Part shown: in pieces, positions 1 through 9,345 of the stretch
Layout of the letters: each line of letters starts with the position of its first letter
Position numbering within the stretch: the stretch's first letter is position 1
NCBI RefSeq assembly: GCF_042214795.1
Contig: NZ_CP090177.1
Location: 806,001-870,000, forward strand
Origin: Arcobacter iocasae
GTDB lineage: Bacteria > Campylobacterota > Campylobacteria > Campylobacterales > Arcobacteraceae
Direction: 5' to 3'
DNA length: 64,000 nucleotides
Notes under the pieces: generated by a model
Database searches by the model: none
Seen by the model: only the letters and a program-made list of their open reading frames with translations
Told to the model about the DNA's origin: nothing
Program-made: the position numbers and the translations under genes

Positions 1-676
1 TGATTCCAACCCTATATAATGAATAAAAGAAGTACAAAAATAGCAAAGGCGAAAATATTGAGGCATATATTCCAAATGTATCTAATAGATAACTTCTTGG
101 TTTTCCAGAAGCTTCAAACCCATAGATATACATTGAAAGCCCAAATAAAATTAAAGATATTATTAATAATTTATTTTCATTTTTACTTAGTGAATAAAAA
201 AATAAAGCCAAAAATAAAACTGCAAAAGAGTTATCAACAAATAAGAAGAAAATTAACAAATAGTAGTTATGCTTTGAATAAAGTTTATAATAGTACAAAT
301 ATACTAAGGTACAAAAAATAACAACAATAGAACTATTTATCAATAAAGATGCACTAACAACTCCAGGAAGAAACATAAATATAAGTATATTAACTAATCT
401 ATCTATCTCTTTTTTAAAATAATCCTTAGTAAGTAAATACATTAAAATAACACTAAAAACATAAAGAACAATAAAAGGAAGTCTAATAGCTATATCATTA
501 TTACCAAAAAAATATGTACTAGATTTCGTTATATAAGATAAAACAGATTTATTTACTAAAACATTTAGTGCTTCATTATATGAGATGCTTAAACTATTGG
601 CAACAAAAATCAGTACAACAAAAAAGGTGGCTAAGGTTATTCCAAAGATATAGTTGTAAAATTTTTGTTTAATCAT
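1..676 (-). CDS. Multispanning membrane protein, 3' end beyond the window
   Basis: The frame is open from an ATG at 676 down to base 2, giving 225 residues with no stop, so the C-terminus lies outside the window. The start overlaps the stop of the upstream trpG/pabA gene in a TAATG arrangement, so the two are translationally coupled. The visible part is very hydrophobic, with about six or seven likely membrane segments separated by short charged loops. The layout (one N-terminal helix, a loop with SYNEA and a later RLPF, then a run of helices) is like dolichol-phosphate-mannose type (GT39/ArnT-like) glycosyltransferases. That assignment is only an impression, because no catalytic motif can be confirmed in the visible part. 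Confidence 0.6.
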   Translation of the reverse strand, partial: MIKQKFYNYIFGITLATFFVVLIFVANSLSISYNEALNVLVNKSVLSYITKSSTYFFGNNDIAIRLPFIVLYVFSVILMYLLTKDYFKKEIDRLVNILIFMFLPGVVSASLLINSSIVVIFCTLVYLYYYKLYSKHNYYLLIFFLFVDNSFAVLFLALFFYSLSKNENKLLIISLILFGLSMYIYGFEASGKPRSYLLDTFGIYASIFSPLLFLYFFYSLYRVGI

Positions 677-1245
677 TATATTTTCAAGAAATTACCAATT
701 ATTTCATATCCATATTCACTCATGATTGATTCTGGATGAAACTGAACTCCATATATTTTTTTACCCTCAATTTCTAAAGACATAATTTCATCATCATCTA
801 AACTTTTAGAGGTAACTTTAATGCAAGATGGTAAATTATCTTGTTTAACAGTTAATGAATGATATCTAGTCTGGGTAAATTCATTTGGCAATCCATTAAA
901 TAAAATTGTATCACTTAAGACTTTTACTTTTGAGATTTTTCCATGCATCATATTATCTGCTCTTACAACTTTTCCACCAAATACTTGTGCAATACTTTGG
1001 TGCCCTAAACAAATACCAAATATTGGTTTTTTGTCAGCAAAATATTCAATAACTTCTAAGCATATTCCTGCATCATCTGGAGTTGCAGGTCCTGGAGAGA
1101 TTATTATCTTTTCAGGATTAAGTTTTACTATTTCTTCTATGCTTAGTTCATCATTTCTTATTACTTTTAAATCAGCACCTAACTCTAAGCAATATTGCAC
1201 AATATTGTATGTAAAAGAATCATAATTATCAATCATTAGTATCAT
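676..1245 (-). CDS. trpG/pabA: Glutamine amidotransferase subunit of anthranilate / aminodeoxychorismate synthase
   Basis: 189 residues, the normal length for a class I glutamine amidotransferase component II. It begins with the family hallmark MILMIDNYDSFTYN. The nucleophile elbow is GICLGHQSIAQ (Cys about residue 79), and HPES near residue 171 supplies the catalytic His and Glu. It releases ammonia from glutamine for chorismate amination in the cytoplasm, for tryptophan or folate synthesis. No trpE or pabB lies nearby, so sequence alone cannot decide which; many bacteria share one subunit. The start has AAGGA about ten bases upstream. Its stop overlaps the start of the downstream membrane protein gene. 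Confidence 0.93.
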   Translation of the reverse strand: MILMIDNYDSFTYNIVQYCLELGADLKVIRNDELSIEEIVKLNPEKIIISPGPATPDDAGICLEVIEYFADKKPIFGICLGHQSIAQVFGGKVVRADNMMHGKISKVKVLSDTILFNGLPNEFTQTRYHSLTVKQDNLPSCIKVTSKSLDDDEIMSLEIEGKKIYGVQFHPESIMSEYGYEIIGNFLKI

Positions 1246-1329
1246 TTAAAATTTGTCCTTGACTATTTTTTTAATAGATTATTTTATAGACAAATATTAT
1301 AACCACTATTAAATTGTTTTTAAATTAAT

Positions 1330-3645
1330 TTATTTTTTACCAATAAAATCTTTTTCCTCAACTTCTAATAAAATTTTTCCTGCGATTTTTTGAGTCTCTT
1401 CTGCTATCTCATTACTTAAATTAGCCACACTTGCATTTTTTTGCGTTTGTTGGTCTAAAGTTGCTACTGCATCATTTATTTGTTCAATTCCCATTCTTTG
1501 TTCTTTACTTGAAGTTTCTACATTTGATATTAAGCCTAAAGTTTGTGTAATATTTTCTTTTAATTCTGTATATCCTTTAATCATTTGATTAGAGATATTT
1601 TTACCTTCGTTTGCTTTTACTGTTGCTTTTTCTACAAGCTCTTTAATTTCTTTTGCCGCATCTGCACTTCTTGAAGCTAGATTTCTAACTTCAGCTGCAA
1701 CAACAGCGAACCCTTTTCCAGCTTCCCCAGCAGTTGCTGCTTCTACTGCTGCATTTAGACTTAAGATATTTGTTTGAAATGCAATTTGATCTACAACTGT
1801 AATTGCTTCACTAATTGCCATAACTTCATTATTTATGCTATCCATTGAGACTGTTGTTTTATTGGCTAAGTCTTCACCGTCTTTAGCAGATTTAGATACT
1901 TTATTAGCAAAAGAAACCATTTGTAAGATATTTTCTGAACTACTTGCAATATTAGAAGTAATCTCTTCAATTGCAGCTGCTGTCTCTTCTAAAGAAGCTG
2001 CTGATTCATTTGAAGCAGTATTTAGTATTGCTACATTTTTTAAAAGTTCTTTTGCAGAACTTTGTAAATTTAAACCATTATTCATATTATTAACTAACAT
2101 TTCATTAATAGTATCAGCTAAAGAGTTTAATGCAATTGCAACTTTTCCATTTGGATTCTTTATTCTATGTGTAAAGTTCATATTTTTCAACTCATTTAAT
2201 GCAGAATCAATATCATTTAAATTGTTATTTATTTTACTAGAAATAGAATCTAGCATCTCATTAAAAATATTTTTCAGTTCTTCTAAACCTTGATTCTCAG
2301 TTTTTTGAGTAACTCTTGTATTTAAATTACCAGAATTTACATCATTTACAATAGCTTTAACATTATTGATAACTTTTTCATCTTCTTCAATTAGTTGTTG
2401 TGTTTTTTCAATATTAGCATTTACAATATTAGCCATTGTCCCTATTTCATCTTTATTGCTAATAACAATTTTTTCTACATTAGAAGTCTCTTTATTCAAA
2501 TAACTAAAAAAGTTAAGTAATCCATTTTGAAATGTACTTAGTGGATTAGTTATTTGTTTATTTATAAAATACAGTACAAATAAACCTACAATAACTGAAA
2601 CAATAAGAGCTATAAGTAAGATTCCAAATACAATTGATTGTATTTTTTCATCTGACTCTTTTTGCATTTTATTAATATTTGCTTCTATTTCATCTGTATA
2701 TGCACCTGTTCCTATCATCCATTTCCATTCATCAAATCCTATACCATATCCTAGTTTTTCATACAATTTTTTATCATTTGGTTTGACAAAATTATACTTT
2801 ACTAATCCCCCATCTTTTTTTGCTAAAGAAATTAAATCTCTTATATGTGCTGATTTCATAAAATTTTTACCAACATTTTGTGGTTTGATAGGATGCATTA
2901 CATTATTTCCATCATAATCATATATAAAGAAATAACCATTATTATTTTTTCCATATCTCATTGCTTTTATAGTTGATAAAGCTTCTGCTTGCAATTTTTC
3001 TGTAATATTATCTAAATATGAACCTGTTCCAATTACCCATTTATAAGGTTTAAATAATTTTACAAATGCGACTTTTTCCCTTGGAGGTTTATTAGGTACA
3101 GTTTGCTCATATGAAACTAAGCCTTGTCCATTTTTAATTGCTAAATCAATGAAGTTCAAAATATGAGGTTTGGGATATCGTTTTCCTTCTTTTGTTGGAT
3201 TTATTGGATGTTTTAATACAATAGCATCTTCATTATAAACAAAAAAATAGCCATTATTTGTACCATATCTTGCAGAACCTATTGCATCTAGTAAAATTCT
3301 TTTAAGCTCTTCATCTGAAACTTTTCCATTAAATTTTTTATACAAATCTTCAAGCATAAAAAATAAAAAATTCATTTGTCCTTCTAAATCTTTTTTAATA
3401 TTTTCTTTAATAATATTAATATCTGATTTTTTATAATAATCTACTGCTACATTTCTAGCAAAATCAACATATGATTTTAACTCTTTTTCTTGTTCTTCAT
3501 ATGCATTCTTTTTATAAGTTGCTATATTATCTTTTGTTAATTCATTTAATGAATAAATAGATTTAACTGCTATTAGACCTGCTACTATTATTATAGTAAA
3601 TATTATTATAAAAAGTAATTTACTTTTTATTGATAAATTCTTCAT
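1330..3645 (-). CDS. Methyl-accepting chemotaxis protein with two Cache modules
   Basis: Transmembrane chemoreceptor that passes a periplasmic signal to CheA/CheW. The chosen start is the ATG at 3645 (MKNLSIKSKLLF), because AAAAGG lies seven bases upstream; an ATG at 3660 has the same AAAAGG inside its own codons. Order: N-terminal membrane helix, two repeated Cache-type sensor units each with the pattern NGYFFxY...HP...W.IGTG (about residues 115-225 and 235-335), second membrane helix near 345-370, HAMP region, then a coiled signalling domain with the hairpin tip AAVEAATAGEAGKGFAVVAA. The duplicated NGYFF/IGTG units suggest small organic acids or similar ligands, as is usual for such Cache domains. 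The gene is divergent from fbpA, about 180 bases apart. Confidence 0.93.
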   Translation of the reverse strand: MKNLSIKSKLLFIIIFTIIIVAGLIAVKSIYSLNELTKDNIATYKKNAYEEQEKELKSYVDFARNVAVDYYKKSDINIIKENIKKDLEGQMNFLFFMLEDLYKKFNGKVSDEELKRILLDAIGSARYGTNNGYFFVYNEDAIVLKHPINPTKEGKRYPKPHILNFIDLAIKNGQGLVSYEQTVPNKPPREKVAFVKLFKPYKWVIGTGSYLDNITEKLQAEALSTIKAMRYGKNNNGYFFIYDYDGNNVMHPIKPQNVGKNFMKSAHIRDLISLAKKDGGLVKYNFVKPNDKKLYEKLGYGIGFDEWKWMIGTGAYTDEIEANINKMQKESDEKIQSIVFGILLIALIVSVIVGLFVLYFINKQITNPLSTFQNGLLNFFSYLNKETSNVEKIVISNKDEIGTMANIVNANIEKTQQLIEEDEKVINNVKAIVNDVNSGNLNTRVTQKTENQGLEELKNIFNEMLDSISSKINNNLNDIDSALNELKNMNFTHRIKNPNGKVAIALNSLADTINEMLVNNMNNGLNLQSSAKELLKNVAILNTASNESAASLEETAAAIEEITSNIASSSENILQMVSFANKVSKSAKDGEDLANKTTVSMDSINNEVMAISEAITVVDQIAFQTNILSLNAAVEAATAGEAGKGFAVVAAEVRNLASRSADAAKEIKELVEKATVKANEGKNISNQMIKGYTELKENITQTLGLISNVETSSKEQRMGIEQINDAVATLDQQTQKNASVANLSNEIAEETQKIAGKILLEVEEKDFIGKK

Positions 3646-3732
3646 CTTTATCCTTTTCATTTATTAACCAAATATTAACATAAAAAAGCAAAGAAAAAAG
3701 AACCAAAGTCACTTTTTTATCGCTACAATTAC

Positions 3733-3783
3733 TGATAATCATTCTTATTATTAAGGATAAGCAAAGTTACTTTAACTTATAAT
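3733..3783 (+). promoter_or_regulatory. Fur-box-like operator and promoter of fbpABC
   Basis: TGATAATCATTCTTATTATT at 3733-3752 resembles the Fur consensus built from GATAAT units. A TATAAT hexamer at 3778-3783 is a good -10 element for fbpA, whose ATG is at 3825 with AAAAGGAA in front. Iron-dependent repression is inferred from the box and from the iron uptake genes downstream. Confidence 0.6.
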
Positions 3784-3824
3784 CATTTTTTTAAATTATA
3801 CTTATATTCTAAAAGGAATCTCAT

Positions 3825-4832
3825 ATGTTAAAAATTTTAATACCAATTATATTATTATTATCAAGCTCACTTTATGCAAGTGGAGAAGTTAATGTCTATT
3901 CACATAGGCACTATGATACAGATAAAAAAATATTTAAATTATTTGAACAAGAAACAGGTATCAAAGTAAATGTCGTAAAAGCAATGGCAGATGAATTAAT
4001 AAAAAGAATGGAAACAGAAGGAGATAAATCTCCTGCAGATGTTCTTATCACTGTTGATGCTGCTGGTTTATATAAAGCCAAAACAAAAGGTTTATTACAA
4101 CCTATCAAATCAGATTATCTAGAAAAGAATATTCCAGAAAATTTAAGAGACAAAGATAATCAATGGTTTGGAGTAACAATAAGATCAAGAGTTACAGTTT
4201 ATAAAAAAGGTGAAGGGATAGGAAAAGAGTTATCAACATATGAAGATTTAGCTGATCCAAAATATAAGGGGCAAATTATGATTAGATCTTCAAATAATGC
4301 CTATAACCAATCTTTATTAGCAGCAGTTGTAGCTCACCATGGAAAAGATTATGCTTTAAAATGGGCAAAAGGGATTGTTGCAAATATGGCAAGAAGTCCA
4401 AAGGGTGATGATATGTATCAAGTAAAAGCGATAGCTTATGGTATTGGTAAAATTGGAATTGTAAATACATACTATGTTGGTAAGATGTATGGAAGTAAAA
4501 ACTTATCAGATGTGGATGCTGTAAATAAAGTTAAAATATTTTTTCCTAAATTTGAAAATGGTGGAACACATATAAATATAAGTGGAGCAGGAGTTGCAAG
4601 ATATTCTCCAAATAAAGCAAATGCTATAAAATTTATAGAATTTTTAGCAAGTCCCCAAGCACAAAAACTTTTTGCTGAAGATAATTATGAATATCCAATA
4701 TTAAAAAGTGTAAAGGAATCAAAAGTTGCTCAATCGTGGGGAACATTTACACCTGATAATATCTCACTTGATGAGTTAGGTAAACACAATGCTGAAGCTG
4801 TAAGAATATTCGACTCAGCTGGTTGGAAATAA
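3825..4832 (+). CDS. fbpA: Fe(III) ABC transporter, periplasmic binding protein
   Basis: 335 residues with a clear signal peptide (MLKILIPIILLLSSSLYASG, cleavage after about residue 19). The mature start VNVYSHRHYDTDKKIFKLF is typical of the FbpA/FutA iron-binding family, which uses a His or Tyr here plus a tyrosine pair; NTYYVGKMYG near residue 211 provides that pair. It captures ferric iron in the periplasm and hands it to the FbpB permease encoded 18 bases downstream. A Fur-box-like site upstream fits iron regulation. Confidence in family is high; whether it takes free Fe(III) or a chelate cannot be read. Confidence 0.92.
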   Translation: MLKILIPIILLLSSSLYASGEVNVYSHRHYDTDKKIFKLFEQETGIKVNVVKAMADELIKRMETEGDKSPADVLITVDAAGLYKAKTKGLLQPIKSDYLEKNIPENLRDKDNQWFGVTIRSRVTVYKKGEGIGKELSTYEDLADPKYKGQIMIRSSNNAYNQSLLAAVVAHHGKDYALKWAKGIVANMARSPKGDDMYQVKAIAYGIGKIGIVNTYYVGKMYGSKNLSDVDAVNKVKIFFPKFENGGTHINISGAGVARYSPNKANAIKFIEFLASPQAQKLFAEDNYEYPILKSVKESKVAQSWGTFTPDNISLDELGKHNAEAVRIFDSAGWK

Positions 4833-4849
4833 GAAAGGTTTTAAAATAA

Positions 4850-6427
4850 TTGAAGTATTTTAATAAATTAACAATAAGTAGTATTTTTTTAACACTACTT
4901 ATTTCTATGCCAGCACTATTTATTTTATCAAATATATTTGTAAGTACTCCAAATTGGACACATTTAGTAGATACTGTATTATGGGGTTATATATTTAATT
5001 CTTTGTATATTATGATTGGAGTTGCAGTTTTAACTTCAATCATGGGTTTTTCAACTGCATACATAACTTCACTTTTTACCTTTTCTGGTTCTAATTTTTT
5101 TCATTATGCATTGATACTTCCCTTTGCAATTCCTACTTATATTGTTTCATATGCTTATGGAGGCATGTTTGATATAACAGGAAGTGTTACAACTTTTATT
5201 TTAGACCTACTTGGTAAAAATTTAGGGGAAGTTTATTTCTTCGATATTATGTCAATAGAAGGTGCTATTTTAGTAATGTCTTTTGTTTTATATCCATATG
5301 TATACCTAATCTCAAAAACATACTTAAACTCAGAATCTTCTTCAATAGTTGATGCCCCTAAAACTATGGGGCTTACAAACTTTCAAATATTTTACAAAGT
5401 TATTATTCCAATATCAAGACCAGCAATTGTGGCAGGGGTTATTTTAGCTGTTATGGAAGCTGTGTCTGATTTTGGGGTTATGGATTATTATGGAGTTTCT
5501 ACTTTTGTAACAGGTATCTTTAGAACTTGGTTTGGAATGGGAAGTGTTGAAGATGCTTCTAAATTAGCTTCTATGCTTATGTTATTTATATTTTTATTAA
5601 TCTTTTTAGAGAGATATCAAAGAAAAAACACACGATATAGAAGTGCTGGAAAAGATTTTAAACCAATTAAAAAAGAAAAATTAACTGGGTATAAAAATGT
5701 ATTAGCTTTTATTTTATGTTTTATTCCATTTTTTTTAGGATTTTTACTTCCTTTTTCTCAAATGAGTTATTGGTTTTATTTATCATATAAATCAACAATA
5801 AATGAAGACTTTTTGACTGTGTTTTATCAAACCTTATCATTAGGAATTGGAACATCTGTTTTAATTACTTTCTTGGCCTTTGTTTTTACATATAATGTTC
5901 GAGTGCACAAAAGTAAATTAGCAGATTATATAACCCAAATATCAAAGCTTGGATACTCTATTCCAGGTTCAGTCATAGCTGTTGGAATTTTGTCATTCTT
6001 TTTAATTATAAATAAAGCCTTTGATATTTTACTTGTAGGAAGTATTGTTGCTGTTATTTTTGGATATGTTGTTAGATTTTTAGCCATTTCAATTAATAAC
6101 TATGAATCTGGATTTGCAAAAATTCCTCAAACCTATGATGATGCTTGTAAAACTATGGATATAAGTTCATTTGCAACTTTTTTTAAAGTAATATTTCCAT
6201 TGATAAAAAACTCAATAGTTGTAAGCTTAATAATCATATTTATTGAAGTAATAAAAGAATTGCCTTTAACTATGATATTAAGACCATTTAATTTTGATAC
6301 ACTTGCAGTATTTTCCCATGAGTTAGTTGGTCAAGCGCAGATATTTGAATCAAGTGTTCCTGCAATGTTTATTGTAATACTTGGAATTATATCTGTTTTA
6401 ATTCTCGCACAAAAAATGAAAAATTAG
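4850..6427 (+). CDS. fbpB: Fe(III) ABC transporter permease, two fused permease halves
   Basis: 525 residues with about twelve membrane helices in two related halves, each ending in an EAA-type loop (first: SIVDAPKTMGLTNFQIFYKV; second: YDDACKTMDISSFATFFKV). This is the usual fused FbpB/HitB architecture. The start is a TTG at 4850 with AAGAAAGG about eleven bases upstream; no ATG fits better. It forms the inner-membrane channel that works with FbpA and FbpC, and it lies between those genes in one operon. Confidence 0.92.
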   Translation: MKYFNKLTISSIFLTLLISMPALFILSNIFVSTPNWTHLVDTVLWGYIFNSLYIMIGVAVLTSIMGFSTAYITSLFTFSGSNFFHYALILPFAIPTYIVSYAYGGMFDITGSVTTFILDLLGKNLGEVYFFDIMSIEGAILVMSFVLYPYVYLISKTYLNSESSSIVDAPKTMGLTNFQIFYKVIIPISRPAIVAGVILAVMEAVSDFGVMDYYGVSTFVTGIFRTWFGMGSVEDASKLASMLMLFIFLLIFLERYQRKNTRYRSAGKDFKPIKKEKLTGYKNVLAFILCFIPFFLGFLLPFSQMSYWFYLSYKSTINEDFLTVFYQTLSLGIGTSVLITFLAFVFTYNVRVHKSKLADYITQISKLGYSIPGSVIAVGILSFFLIINKAFDILLVGSIVAVIFGYVVRFLAISINNYESGFAKIPQTYDDACKTMDISSFATFFKVIFPLIKNSIVVSLIIIFIEVIKELPLTMILRPFNFDTLAVFSHELVGQAQIFESSVPAMFIVILGIISVLILAQKMKN

Positions 6428-6438
6428 TAAGGAATTTG

Positions 6439-7428
6439 ATGATTGGTATTAGCGTAAAAAACTTTTCTATAGCTTTTGGAAATAATGAAATATTAAATGA
6501 TATCTCTTTTGATGTCCAGGCTGGAGAAATAGTTACAATATTAGGACCTAGTGGTTGTGGTAAAAGTACTATCTTAAGAAGTATAGCTTCACTAGAAGAT
6601 AGTTATACTGGCTCTATATTTTTAAATGAAACCTGTTTGATAAATGGAGCAAATAAGTGTAACAAAGATATTGGTTATATATTTCAAGATTATGCTTTAT
6701 TTCCCCATTTAAATGTAAAAGAAAACATAGAATTTGCCCTATTTAAACTAAAAGCAAATGAGAGACAAAAAAGAGTTGATAAATTATTAAAACAATTCGA
6801 TTTAATAGAACATAAAAATAAACAAATCCATGAATTAAGTGGTGGTCAACAACAAAGAGTTTCAATAGCAAGAGTAATAGCCTATGAACCAAAGATTTTA
6901 CTTCTTGATGAGCCTTTTTCAAATCTTGATTCTATTTTAAGAGCAAAAACAAAATTGTGGCTAAAAAATCTAATAAAAGAGTTAGGATTATCAGCTATAT
7001 TAGTAACACACGATCAAAAAGAAGCCTTATCTATGTCTGATAAGATAGGAATTATTCATAATAAAAGAATTGTACAATTTGATACTCCAAAAAACATATA
7101 TAAAAATCCAAATAGTTTTTATATTGCAAACTTTTTAGGGGAAGTTAATACCTTACCAAAATTTATTGCAGAAGATTTAAATTTAGACTTGGAAAAAACA
7201 AGTATCATTAGAATACATGAAACAAAAATAACAAATAAAGCAAATAACTATAAACTAAATACTGTAAATAGACTTTATTGTGGCGAATATGAAGAGGTGA
7301 TTCTTAGCTTTGAAAAAGAGTTAGAATCTCAAATTAAATTAAGAGTATATATAGATAGTGATATCTCTTTAGAAGAAGAGATATATTTAGATATAAATAA
7401 AGACAAAATCATAAGTGTAAAAAACTAA
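6439..7428 (+). CDS. fbpC: Fe(III) ABC transporter ATP-binding protein
   Basis: About 329 residues. Walker A is GPSGCGKST, the Q-loop is IFQDYALFPH, the signature is LSGGQQQRVSIARV, Walker B is ILLLDEPFSNLD, and the switch histidine is in LVTHDQKEAL. A C-terminal extension of about 100 residues follows, as in the FbpC/PotA-like group. I chose the ATG at 6439 because AAGGA lies five bases upstream; an in-frame TTG at 6436 is less likely. It powers ferric iron import through FbpB and is the last gene of the fbp operon, followed by a bidirectional terminator. Confidence 0.92.
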   Translation: MIGISVKNFSIAFGNNEILNDISFDVQAGEIVTILGPSGCGKSTILRSIASLEDSYTGSIFLNETCLINGANKCNKDIGYIFQDYALFPHLNVKENIEFALFKLKANERQKRVDKLLKQFDLIEHKNKQIHELSGGQQQRVSIARVIAYEPKILLLDEPFSNLDSILRAKTKLWLKNLIKELGLSAILVTHDQKEALSMSDKIGIIHNKRIVQFDTPKNIYKNPNSFYIANFLGEVNTLPKFIAEDLNLDLEKTSIIRIHETKITNKANNYKLNTVNRLYCGEYEEVILSFEKELESQIKLRVYIDSDISLEEEIYLDINKDKIISVKN

Positions 7429-7452
7429 AGTAGCTTTTCTACTTTAGTTTAT
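7421..7452. terminator. Bidirectional terminator between fbpC and the ubiD-family gene
   Basis: A perfect 12-bp inverted repeat (7422-7433 with 7439-7450, five-base loop) with A-rich and T-rich flanks lies at the convergent gene ends. It overlaps both stop regions and can serve both strands. Confidence 0.8.
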
Positions 7453-9260
7453 ATTTGGAACTTAGCTATAAGTTCATCAGAACAATCTAAAATCCCACGA
7501 TTTTTCAAATCATTAATTACACTTTTTGTACAATCAACATCATCCGGCCATCTTCTTTGAAAGTTATCATATGAGTTTTTATTTGTAGCATCTACACCTA
7601 AAGTATCATTTGCTATAAAAATATCTCTATTTGAATCTATATTATTACAAACTCTCCAAATAAGCATGTAAGGATTACTTACATCATTTTTAGCCTGATC
7701 TACTATTATTAGTATTCTTAAGTGCTCATACAGAGGTTTAAGCTCTTCAAATAGATACTTTTGGCTTCTATTTTTATTTACAGTTATTATAGTAACTGGA
7801 TTTTTTGTATATTTATAATATTGTTTTAGATTAATGATATCACTTGAAATTTCTTTCATCTTAGTCAATAATTCCCCATCAGCTAAAACTTTAACTCCAC
7901 TATCACTTATCTCTTCTCCTGTACAATCAAGACCTAGTTTACCACCAACAGCAAATTTTGGACTTGAATGATCAAGTGCGTCAACTACACCTCTTGAGAT
8001 AAACAGGTCATTTATATCTATTCTATTTAGAATATGTTTTGTTATCTCTTCATGGTTCGTAAGTTCTGGTGCATCATGGTTTACAAAAATTGCATGTTTT
8101 ACAAAACTCATTTGCCCTACTCCCCAAAATGCATGCATCATTTGACTTGCATGTCCAGGATATAGTGTTTTGATTTTTGCAATTATTAGATTATGAAAAA
8201 CTCCATTTTCAGGCATATAATAATCAATCAAATCAGGTGCAGTAGTTTTAAGTAGTGGCAAGAATATTCTCTCTGTTGCATGTCCCATATATTTGTCTTC
8301 TAAAGGTGGTTTACCAACAACTGTCGCTAAATATGTAGGTTTTGCCTTTGATGTGATTGCACTAACTTCCATAAATGGATATTCTTCTTCTAAAGTATAG
8401 TAACCAGTATGGTCACCAAAAGGTCCTTCAATTCTCATCTTAGATGGATCAACAAAGCCTTCTATTATGAAGTCATTATCCCTTGGTACATATATATCAT
8501 TTGTTATACTTTTCACAAGCTGTGCATTTTTATTTTTGACAAAACCATAAAGCATAAGTTCAAAAATTCCAATAGGTAAAGGTGCTTGTCCACACCAAAT
8601 ATACATAGGATCTCCACCCACTCCAATTGATACTGGCATTTTTTTACCTGCGGCTTTATATTCATGAAAGAAGTGATTACTATCTTTATGTATTTGCCAA
8701 TGCATTCCTAAAGTATGATCATCATAAACTTGAAGTCTATACATTCCTAAGTTTTTAAGCTCTCCATTTAAACTAGTTGTATAAACTTGCCCCATAGTAA
8801 TAAAAGGCCCACCATCTTGCTCCCAAGTTGTTAAAATAGGTAAATTAGATAATTTAGCATCCTCACCTAATTTTATTACTTGTTGACATTCACCTTTTCC
8901 TTTATTTTTTTTAGGAATAGTATTTTTAAGTGCGAAAAGTTTTCCAAAAGTTGAGAGTTTTTCACTAAAAGTTGTTGGTGGTTTCATTTTTAGTAAGCTT
9001 TCTATCTCACTTCCTATCTTATCACCATCACCAATGAAGAGTTTTACAGCTTTTTCATTACAAAATACATTCATCAATACTGGAATATCAAATTTCTTTC
9101 CAGTTTTTTTATCAATAGGATTTGTAAATAAAATCGCCTTTGAATCCTCTTTTTTAACCTCTACATATGCGATGTGTGGTATCTCTAAGTATATATCCAA
9201 CTCATCGTCAATAACTTTTAATAAATCGTTTTTTTTAAGTAGCTCTATTGCTTTTTCCAT
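7449..9260 (-). CDS. UbiD-family decarboxylase, probably menaquinone (futalosine) pathway
   Basis: About 603 residues, the length of the long UbiD-like carboxy-lyases. The chosen start is the ATG at 9260 (MEKAIELLKKND) because AGAGGG precedes it; an in-frame ATG lies seven codons upstream without a good site. Features include PILTTWEQDGGPFITMGQVY near residue 145, IEGPFGDHTGYY near 290 and the following EYPFMEV, which match the prenylated-flavin pocket and the Glu/Arg region of UbiD enzymes. Family members in futalosine-pathway bacteria are assigned to decarboxylation of 1,4-dihydroxy-6-naphthoate; that substrate is inferred from the organism type, not read from the sequence. Confidence 0.85.
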   Translation of the reverse strand: MEKAIELLKKNDLLKVIDDELDIYLEIPHIAYVEVKKEDSKAILFTNPIDKKTGKKFDIPVLMNVFCNEKAVKLFIGDGDKIGSEIESLLKMKPPTTFSEKLSTFGKLFALKNTIPKKNKGKGECQQVIKLGEDAKLSNLPILTTWEQDGGPFITMGQVYTTSLNGELKNLGMYRLQVYDDHTLGMHWQIHKDSNHFFHEYKAAGKKMPVSIGVGGDPMYIWCGQAPLPIGIFELMLYGFVKNKNAQLVKSITNDIYVPRDNDFIIEGFVDPSKMRIEGPFGDHTGYYTLEEEYPFMEVSAITSKAKPTYLATVVGKPPLEDKYMGHATERIFLPLLKTTAPDLIDYYMPENGVFHNLIIAKIKTLYPGHASQMMHAFWGVGQMSFVKHAIFVNHDAPELTNHEEITKHILNRIDINDLFISRGVVDALDHSSPKFAVGGKLGLDCTGEEISDSGVKVLADGELLTKMKEISSDIINLKQYYKYTKNPVTIITVNKNRSQKYLFEELKPLYEHLRILIIVDQAKNDVSNPYMLIWRVCNNIDSNRDIFIANDTLGVDATNKNSYDNFQRRWPDDVDCTKSVINDLKNRGILDCSDELIAKFQI

Positions 9261-9345
9261 ATTTCCCTCTAATGTAAACAAATAATTAGTATAAATCTTA
9301 TATCATTTTATCAATAAAAAATAGTTTATAATAGAGGTTTTACAT

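Noticed and set aside
19..321. A 100-codon plus-strand frame at the window start
   Set aside because: It lies opposite the open membrane-protein frame that runs from 676 to base 2, has low complexity rich in Lys and Ile, and lacks a good ribosome site.
1835..2293. A 152-codon plus-strand frame inside the chemoreceptor gene
   Set aside because: Antisense to the conserved signalling domain; composition reflects the opposite strand.
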